A stretch of 18,731 nt of DNA from an uncultured Collinsella sp. Its GTDB lineage: Bacteria; Actinomycetota; Coriobacteriia; Coriobacteriales; Coriobacteriaceae. This document shows, in pieces, positions 18,671-18,731 of the stretch. A model generated the notes under the pieces. The model saw nothing but the letters and a program-made list of their open reading frames with translations, searched no databases and was not told the origin of the DNA. The translations under genes were made by a program, and so were the position numbers. Location: contig CABSKX010000045.1 of NCBI GenBank assembly GCA_902478365.1, positions 1 to 18,731 on the forward strand, in the 5' to 3' direction. Each line of letters opens with the position of its first letter. Position 1 is the stretch's first letter.

Positions 18671-18731
18671 ACTAGGTGGAGTGGGTATGATGAATTGGAC
18701 ACCTAGTTAAGAGCGAAAGGTGTTCAAGATG
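18671..18731 (+). mobile_element. Possible left end of an insertion sequence, cut by the window
   Basis: The last bases read as a short A+T-richer leader with TATGAT (18686-18691) and GAAAGG (about 18715-18720), followed by an ATG at 18729-18731, the final three bases. ACTAGGTG (18671-18678) pairs with CACCTAGT (18700-18707). TTGGACACCT (18696-18705) also pairs with AGGTGTTCAA (18719-18728) with one mismatch. A terminal repeat followed closely by orfA is how IS3-like elements begin, and the resemblance is by layout only. The downstream sequence is needed to prove it. Confidence 0.3.

Overview
The window looks like chromosome of a high-GC Gram-positive gut anaerobe of class Coriobacteriia, most likely Collinsella or a close relative. 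This is inferred from protein character: a type III glutamine synthetase, a methionine synthase split from its activation domain, a very large STAND/BTAD regulator, and strongly G/C-ending codons that create long antisense shadow frames. No 16S gene is present to confirm it.

Layout. Positions 1-722 hold the 3' part of a patatin-like hydrolase. An rplM-rpsI operon (916-1757) follows, with a clear promoter, a short hairpin leader and a strong terminator. Next come three plus-strand genes around hexosamine and sugar metabolism: glmM (1881-3218), a stand-alone glucose-type PTS EIIA (3290-3787) and nagB (4060-4788). nagB is preceded by about 240 nt of hairpin-rich DNA. A promoter/operator-rich gap (4849-5232) leads to a 999-residue ATPase regulator (5233-8232) with a C-terminal SARP-like winged helix and BTAD module.

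From 15693 down to 8301 six genes lie on the minus strand. metF, a MetH activation protein and metH form a tight methyl-cycle operon (the first two overlap as TAATG; the next gap is 9 nt). Then come a UPF0210 (PFL-like/DUF711) protein, a class I SAM methyltransferase and the RNA-binding protein YhbY. Between UPF0210 and the methyltransferase is a 142-bp element with perfect 36-bp inverted arms, then a minus-strand intrinsic terminator that ends six bases before the methyltransferase ribosome-binding site.

The metF/glnA gap (15694-16120) is divergent and full of inverted repeats. Type III glnA (16121-18208) ends with a strong terminator. The last 460 bases are A+T-richer and look recombined: a 231-bp inverted-repeat unit whose two arms can encode nearly the same peptide in convergent small frames, then what resembles the left end of an insertion sequence, cut by the window edge.

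Functionally, glmM and nagB use the same pool, glucosamine-6-phosphate, in opposite directions, with EIIA between them. metF-activator-metH makes and uses methyl-tetrahydrofolate and keeps the cobalamin enzyme active. The most interesting unexplained signals are the nagB leader, the 36-bp palindromic element with the leader terminator next to it, the direct repeats before the STAND/BTAD gene, and the repeated small-peptide module near 18.3-18.6 kb.
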